Source: Liquorilactobacillus sicerae (lineage in GTDB: Bacteria > Bacillota > Bacilli > Lactobacillales > Lactobacillaceae). Taken from it: a DNA stretch of 64,000 nucleotides. The translations under genes and the position numbers were made by a program. Where the stretch lies: the NCBI RefSeq assembly GCF_029916425.1, contig NZ_JAHAVQ010000001.1:62001-126000 (forward strand). Direction: 5' to 3'. The notes below the pieces were generated by a model that saw only the letters and a program-made list of their open reading frames with translations, had not been told where the DNA came from and ran no database searches. Shown here one piece after another: positions 59,440 through 64,000 of this stretch; position 1 is the stretch's first letter; every line of letters begins with the position of its first letter.

Positions 59440-60906
59440 ATGAGATTAAGCAATCGCACTAGATTGGTGACCTGTTTATATTTAAATTATTTTGTTCATG
59501 GAATCGGGTTGATCATTCTAGCTCAGAATATGAAGGAGCTGGGTAATTTATGGAATCAACCATTAGCGACAGTTTCCTATGTAATCTCAGGAGTTGGCAT
59601 TGGAAAATTATTTGCTTACTTAGTGCTAGGAGTTTTAGCTGATCGCTTCGGTCGCAAAAAATTTATATATTTTGGAATGGTTTGCTACTTGATTTTTTTC
59701 AGTGGAATGTTGATTGCACCAACAATTCAAATTGCCTATTTATTAGCTATTTTAGCCGGAATTGCTAATTCAGCCCTTGATACAGGAACTTATCCGACTT
59801 TTATTGAATTAGGCGGGAATAATGGTTCAGCCAATATTTTGATTAAAGCTTTTATGTCTGCCGGTGAATTTATTTTACCATTGCTAGTTGCCTTTCTAGA
59901 AAATCGAGAACTTTGGTTTGGTTGGTCATTTGTTCTGCCAACGGTCATTTTAATAATAAATTTAGGACTATTTATTCCCGTTAAGTTTCCATTAGCTAAT
60001 ACGATAACTCAAGTTTCGCAGCAAGATAGTTTGCAGCTGGCGGCGGTGAAAAAAAATTGGCTGGCCGTTTGCTTAGCTCTTTATGGCTACACATCGATGG
60101 CAATTATGATTTTGTATACCCAATGGATCAGTTTATATGCTCAAGTAGAACTAAATTTTTCAAATTGGCAGTCCCATTTTCTGTTGTCAATTTATAGTAT
60201 TGGCTCAATTACTGGAGTATTGATTGTCTTTGCGCTTTTAAGGAAAAAGGTTAGCGAAACAACACTGCTTTTAGTTTTGAATCTGTTGGCACTTGTAAGT
60301 TTGACTTTAGTTTGCTGGGGACAAAGTTTCAGCTTGCTGGCAGTTGCCTCGTTTGCTTTTGGTGTGACTGCGGCAGGCGGGGTGATGCAAACTGGCTTAA
60401 ACCTGTTTTTAAAGCTATTTCCGCGAATCAAGGGCCTTTTGACAGGGATCTTTTTTACTTTTGGCAGTTTGGCACTTTTTTCAGTTCCAATCTTAACTGG
60501 CTGGCTTTCTAAAACGAATGTTGCTCTAGCTTTGAGGTCTAACATGATTATTTGTTTGATTGGTCTGGGTTTGGTGCTGGTAATCTGGAGATTGCTTAGA
60601 ACAATAACGACTTTAAAAAAAGTTCGTCAAAGGATATCCTTGATTGATCGAGGCATCGTTATTTTGTTGAAGCGACGTTTTCAAGCAGTTGATCAAGTCG
60701 GCCAAATTAAGTCACAAGAACATCAGCCAATTTTAGATCAGGCTCGTGAACAAATGATTCTCCAAAAAATTGCTGCTCAAAATTCAGATCAGCAGTTAGT
60801 GCCCTATTTGCAAGATATTTATCGTCAGATCATGAAAAATTCGCGAAACTATCAAGCAGCCAATCAAAAAGAAAAAAAGTTAAAATTTGAAGAAAAAAAT
60901 CATTAA
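59440..60906 (+). CDS. MFS transporter fused to AroQ-type chorismate mutase
   Basis: 488 residues. Residues 1 to about 385 form a 12-helix major facilitator, with the motif-A loop GVLADRFGRKK between helices 2 and 3. Residues from about 390 form a complete AroQ chorismate mutase: aligned to E. coli CM, R11, R28, K39, D48, R51, E52, S84 and Q88 correspond to R396, R413, K424, D433, R436, E437, S468 and Q472, all conserved. The mutase converts chorismate to prephenate on the cytosolic face, where an MFS C-terminus lies. There is no stop or frameshift between the parts. AGGAGG lies before ATG 59440. First gene after the Phe/Tyr attenuator and 18 bases before aroC. The transported compound is unknown; an aromatic amino acid or pathway intermediate is a guess. 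Confidence 0.9.
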   Translation: MRLSNRTRLVTCLYLNYFVHGIGLIILAQNMKELGNLWNQPLATVSYVISGVGIGKLFAYLVLGVLADRFGRKKFIYFGMVCYLIFFSGMLIAPTIQIAYLLAILAGIANSALDTGTYPTFIELGGNNGSANILIKAFMSAGEFILPLLVAFLENRELWFGWSFVLPTVILIINLGLFIPVKFPLANTITQVSQQDSLQLAAVKKNWLAVCLALYGYTSMAIMILYTQWISLYAQVELNFSNWQSHFLLSIYSIGSITGVLIVFALLRKKVSETTLLLVLNLLALVSLTLVCWGQSFSLLAVASFAFGVTAAGGVMQTGLNLFLKLFPRIKGLLTGIFFTFGSLALFSVPILTGWLSKTNVALALRSNMIICLIGLGLVLVIWRLLRTITTLKKVRQRISLIDRGIVILLKRRFQAVDQVGQIKSQEHQPILDQAREQMILQKIAAQNSDQQLVPYLQDIYRQIMKNSRNYQAANQKEKKLKFEEKNH

Positions 60907-60924
60907 ATTCAGGAGGTTTTTTAA

Positions 60925-62091
60925 ATGAATTATTTAACAGCAGGTGAATCACATGGTTCACAACTTACCGGGATCATTGAAGGTTTTCCAGCCGGAGTGC
61001 ATTTGGATCTTAAACAACTTAATCAACAGCTCGCAGCCCGCCAAGGTGGTTATGGTCGCGGCAATCGTCAAAAGATCGAACATGATCAAGTTGAACTGGT
61101 TGGCGGTGTTCGTCATCAAGAAACACTTGGTTCGCCCTTAGCTTTAGTAATTAAAAACATTGATCATTCTCATTGGTCCAAGATCATGGATCCGTTAAGT
61201 CCAGCCAATGAAAAAAATACTTTGCGCAAGGTTGAACGTCCCCGTCCAGGTCACGCTGATTTGGTTGGTGGGATGAAATATCGGCAACGAGATCTGCGAA
61301 ATGTTTTAGAACGTTCTTCCGCTAGGGAAACAGCAATGCGTGTGGCTATCGGGTCTATTTGTAAACAATTGCTAGCTCAGTTGGGAATTAATTTAGTCGG
61401 CTATGTTGAACAAGTTGGCAAGATTGAAGCGGCTAGCAACTATCCTACTGATGTTAAGCAAATTGAAAAACAAATCAAACTTAATGATTTAAGAATTATC
61501 GATCAAGCACAAATTGAGCGGATTCATCAATTGATCGATCAAACTAAAAAAGCTGGTGATACCTTAGGAGGAATAATTCGTGTAGTTGTTGAAAATTTAC
61601 CAGCAGGTCTGGGAAGTTATACTAGTTGGAACACTAAACTAGATGCTAAACTGGCAGCGGCAGTTATGGGAGTCAATGCAATTAAAGGAGTGGAAATTGG
61701 TGATGGTTTCAAAGCTGCTGCTAGATTTGGCAGCCAGGTAATGGATCCAATTTGTTGGGATGAAGCTAACGGCTGGTCGCGGACATCAGACCATTTAGGT
61801 GGCTTTGAAGGTGGAATGACTAATGGTATGCCAATCATTATTAAAGCTGCTATGAAACCCATTCCAACTTTGTACAAAGCTTTGCCGAGTGTCAATTTGA
61901 CTACTCATCAGGTACAAAAAGCTAATGTTGAGCGTTCTGACACGACGGCAATTGTACCGGCTTCACTTGTGGTTGAAAGTGTTGTTGCTATTGAATTAGC
62001 CAAAGTGGTTACGGCGACTTTTGATGGCAGCAATTTAACCCGACTCAAGCAACAGTTAACTGCTTATCGGCAAGAAATTCGTGAATATTAA
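60925..62091 (+). CDS. aroC: Chorismate synthase
   Basis: Last shikimate-pathway step, from EPSP to chorismate, with reduced FMN as cofactor. 388 residues: GESHGSQLTGIIEGFPAG at the N-terminus, RPRPGHADLVGGMKY, the signature RSSARETAMRVAIG, and GGFEGGMTNGMPI. It supplies the substrate of the mutase domain encoded just upstream. CAGGAGG lies before the ATG. Confidence 0.97.
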   Translation: MNYLTAGESHGSQLTGIIEGFPAGVHLDLKQLNQQLAARQGGYGRGNRQKIEHDQVELVGGVRHQETLGSPLALVIKNIDHSHWSKIMDPLSPANEKNTLRKVERPRPGHADLVGGMKYRQRDLRNVLERSSARETAMRVAIGSICKQLLAQLGINLVGYVEQVGKIEAASNYPTDVKQIEKQIKLNDLRIIDQAQIERIHQLIDQTKKAGDTLGGIIRVVVENLPAGLGSYTSWNTKLDAKLAAAVMGVNAIKGVEIGDGFKAAARFGSQVMDPICWDEANGWSRTSDHLGGFEGGMTNGMPIIIKAAMKPIPTLYKALPSVNLTTHQVQKANVERSDTTAIVPASLVVESVVAIELAKVVTATFDGSNLTRLKQQLTAYRQEIREY

Positions 62092-62103
62092 GAAGGTGAC
62101 CGT

Positions 62104-62655
62104 TTGAAAATCCATACGCTTGGGCCAGCAGAAACCGATAGCAATCAAGCTGCACAGTATTTTGCAGCAAATTTTGTTCAAGAAGCTTGTGAGATAATTC
62201 TTCATCCCAGTTTCGAACAGTTGTTTATCGAACTTTCCAATTTGACAGATGATTATTTATTGATCCCAACAGCTTTTAGATCGAGTCAGCTGAATTTGTC
62301 TTGGGGACAATGGCATTATCGTAATTTAGATCAGCTAACTTTGAAAAATGCCTTTATATTTCAGCTGTCACCTTTAGTTTTATTGGAAAATACTCAAAGC
62401 TCAAATAATTTAGCTGATACACATGCTGCCTTAGCTGATTTGGTATCACAGATCATTCCATCAGCTCAAATCAACTGCTCAGCCAGCAAGTACTTAGCCT
62501 ATCAGAAGTATCGTTCAACTGATAGCCGTTATGTCCTAACTAACCAACAATTGGTTCAAATCCGGCCGTTTGAAAGAATAATTAAGGAATTTGAACCGCA
62601 AATGATTTGGGCAGTTTATCAAATTAAAGGAGAACTAGCAAATGTCAAAAATTAA
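62104..62655 (+). CDS. Prephenate dehydratase-like / BacA-like protein
   Basis: 183 residues resembling the periplasmic-binding-like domain of prephenate dehydratases (PheA) and the prephenate decarboxylase BacA. The start TLGPAETDSNQAAQYF fits the T-L-G-P...T-x-S-x-x-A-A pattern of BacA-like proteins more than the YLGPEGSFT of PheA. Near residue 142 STDSRYVLTN sits where PheA has its catalytic TRF, here SRY. There is no C-terminal ACT domain for Phe feedback. It may be a divergent dehydratase, a decarboxylase or a binding protein. TTG start after GAAGGTG; its end overlaps aroA by 14 bases. Confidence 0.65.
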   Translation: MKIHTLGPAETDSNQAAQYFAANFVQEACEIILHPSFEQLFIELSNLTDDYLLIPTAFRSSQLNLSWGQWHYRNLDQLTLKNAFIFQLSPLVLLENTQSSNNLADTHAALADLVSQIIPSAQINCSASKYLAYQKYRSTDSRYVLTNQQLVQIRPFERIIKEFEPQMIWAVYQIKGELANVKN

Positions 62656-63949
62656 ATTAGCTGGATTGCCGGAAACTGGTTTACATGGTGAATTGACAAT
62701 GCCCGGGGATAAAAGTATTTCTCATCGAGCATTGATGATTGGTGCAATCAGTCATGGTAAAACAGTCGTCGATCATTTTTTGTGGTCAAAGGATTGTCAA
62801 CAAACACTAAAAGCTCTGCAAGCTTTAGGAGTCGAGCTGAAAGTTGATCAACAGCAAATAATTGTCAATGGTCAAGGTTTCTCAGGTCTAAAAGCGGCTG
62901 CGGACTGGTTGGAAATGGGGAATTCTGGTACGACAACCCGGCTTTTGATGGGAATTTTGGCTGGAAGAGATTTCACCAGTTATTTACGTGGAGATGCATC
63001 TTTAAGTCGACGACCAATGAAACGGGTCAGTCAGCCGCTTCGCCAGCTGGGAGCTAAAATTACTCCTTCACCAGCTGGAACTTTGCCCCTAAAAATTAAG
63101 GGAGCTTCTTTGCATGGGAGTACGGTTAAATTAGCAGTTGCAAGTGCCCAAGTCAAAAGTGCATTGATTTTTGCTGCCTTGCAGGCATCAGCACCAAGCA
63201 CTATTATTGAAAAACTCCCAACGCGAAATCATACGGAAATCATGTTGCAAAAGTTTGGGGCCAGGGTCACTACAGCGGCAGACAATTTGACGATCAAGGT
63301 TGAACCAGGGGCAAAATTATCCGGCCAAGAGATTAGGGTTCCTGGTGATATTTCGTCAGCGGCTTTTTTCTTAGTGGCTGCTACGATTGTCCCGCATTCC
63401 GATTTGATTATTAAAAATGTTAACTTGAATCCAACTAGGACAGGAATTCTACGTGTTCTGCAAAGGATGGGAGCAGCAATTGATATTGACCGCTTACCAA
63501 ATGATGGCGAACCGCTTGGAAGTATTGAAGTTCGTTCAGCACAATTGCAGCCAGTTAAAATTCATGCTGCCGAGATTCCAGCGATTATTGATGAATTACC
63601 ACTAGTGGCTTTATTGGCAGCTTGTGCCGCTGGAACAAGTAAAATTACTGGAGCAGCTGAACTGCGGGTCAAAGAAACTGATCGGATCGCGACGGTTACA
63701 GCTGAACTTAAAAAACTTGGGGTTCAAGTTACGGAATTGCCAGATGGGATGATCATCCAAGGCATCTCCAACTGGCAGCAGCAAACGAACCAATTAGAAA
63801 GTTACGGTGATCATCGAATCGGAATGATGCTGGCGATTGCAGCGCTGCGATCTAAACAGCAGTTTTTCTTGAATCATGCTGAAGCAGTAGCAGTTTCTTA
63901 TCCAGAATTTTTCAGTGATTTGCAAACATTGCTTCAAAATTCAAAGTAG
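62642..63949 (+). CDS. aroA: 3-phosphoshikimate 1-carboxyvinyltransferase (EPSP synthase)
   Basis: Joins shikimate-3-phosphate and phosphoenolpyruvate. 435 residues with PGDKSISHRALMIGAI, the PEP-binding MGNSGTTTRLLMG, LRGDASLSRRPMKR, and RVKETDRIATV near the C-terminus. In the PEP loop the residue after NSG is T, as in glyphosate-sensitive and some tolerant types; class cannot be decided by eye. ATG 62642 after AAAGGAG overlaps the upstream gene, so translation is coupled. Called aroE in some Gram-positive literature. Confidence 0.97.
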   Translation: MSKIKLAGLPETGLHGELTMPGDKSISHRALMIGAISHGKTVVDHFLWSKDCQQTLKALQALGVELKVDQQQIIVNGQGFSGLKAAADWLEMGNSGTTTRLLMGILAGRDFTSYLRGDASLSRRPMKRVSQPLRQLGAKITPSPAGTLPLKIKGASLHGSTVKLAVASAQVKSALIFAALQASAPSTIIEKLPTRNHTEIMLQKFGARVTTAADNLTIKVEPGAKLSGQEIRVPGDISSAAFFLVAATIVPHSDLIIKNVNLNPTRTGILRVLQRMGAAIDIDRLPNDGEPLGSIEVRSAQLQPVKIHAAEIPAIIDELPLVALLAACAAGTSKITGAAELRVKETDRIATVTAELKKLGVQVTELPDGMIIQGISNWQQQTNQLESYGDHRIGMMLAIAALRSKQQFFLNHAEAVAVSYPEFFSDLQTLLQNSK

Positions 63950-63957
63950 GTGAAAGG

Positions 63958-64000
63958 ATGAAAACAGTTTTTATCAATGGTTTAGGCCTAATTGGCAGTT
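63958..64000 (+). CDS. tyrA: Prephenate dehydrogenase, 5' end only
   Basis: Fourteen codons are visible before the window ends: MKTVFINGLGLIGS, the N-terminal NAD-binding G-x-G-x-x-G of TyrA. AGGTGAAAGG precedes the ATG, 8 bases after aroA. TyrA would turn prephenate, product of the fused mutase, into hydroxyphenylpyruvate for tyrosine. The call fits both the motif and the operon but rests on few residues. Confidence 0.75.
   Translation, partial: MKTVFINGLGLIGS

Overview
The window is an AT-rich, densely packed chromosomal segment of a low-GC Gram-positive bacterium, most likely a member of the Lactobacillaceae. This rests on gene content and order (secA-prfB-ftsEX, phoPR-pst-phoU, hprK-lgt-gpsA-trxB, uvrBA, rapZ-yvcK-whiA, clpP, rpoN-cggR-gap-pgk-tpiA-eno-secG-rnr-smpB, spx-mecA-coiA), on classic AGGAGG-type ribosome binding sites with many TTG/GTG starts, and on Firmicute regulatory sites (CtsR, NrdR, a WalR-like repeat). 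Species cannot be fixed from the sequence alone. One tRNA is present; no rRNA, CRISPR array, prophage or intact insertion sequence was seen.

Layout. 0-5.4 kb: secretion ATPase, RF2 with its +1 programmed frameshift, FtsEX. 5.5-13 kb: MinJ-like PDZ membrane protein, then a phosphate regulon (phoPR, pstSCAB, phoU) whose single PstB has a degenerate ABC signature. 13-19.5 kb: PspC and holin-like membrane proteins, hprK, lgt, gpsA, trxB and phosphoglucomutase. 19.7-26.6 kb: pncB, the wreck of a group II intron sitting directly behind the pncB terminator, and uvrBA. 26.7-32.6 kb: luxS, rapZ-yvcK-whiA, clpP (reverse) under a CtsR operator, a lone tRNA-Arg(CCG), and rpoN. 32.8-41.8 kb: the cggR-glycolytic operon, secG, rnr, smpB. 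41.9-52.3 kb: a secreted coiled-coil/3D-domain wall protein, reverse-strand GNAT/LURP-one/HAD genes, ung, pta, tsaE, ywlG, NrdR-controlled nrdDG, a VanX-like dipeptidase and an ABM-like protein. 52.8-59.1 kb: the spx-mecA-coiA-spxH-nadK-rluD-mgtE block. 59.15-64 kb: an aromatic amino-acid operon that runs off the window (tyrA truncated).

The most unusual part is the start of the aromatic operon. A promoter is followed by a 19-residue leader peptide with nine Phe/Tyr codons, a chain of mutually exclusive hairpins and an intrinsic terminator, as expected of ribosome-mediated attenuation by aromatic amino acids. The first structural gene fuses a 12-helix MFS transporter to a C-terminal AroQ chorismate mutase in which all eight residues corresponding to the E. 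coli active site are present. A transporter physically joined to the enzyme at the chorismate branch point, under Phe/Tyr attenuation, is the best candidate here for an undescribed system.

A second notable pattern is an identical promoter architecture (TGTAAC-N5-TGCAAC, 21 bp, TATAAT, no recognisable -35) in front of ftsEX and of the coiled-coil/3D wall protein 38 kb away. It suggests a shared WalR-type regulator and possibly an FtsEX-hydrolase partnership.
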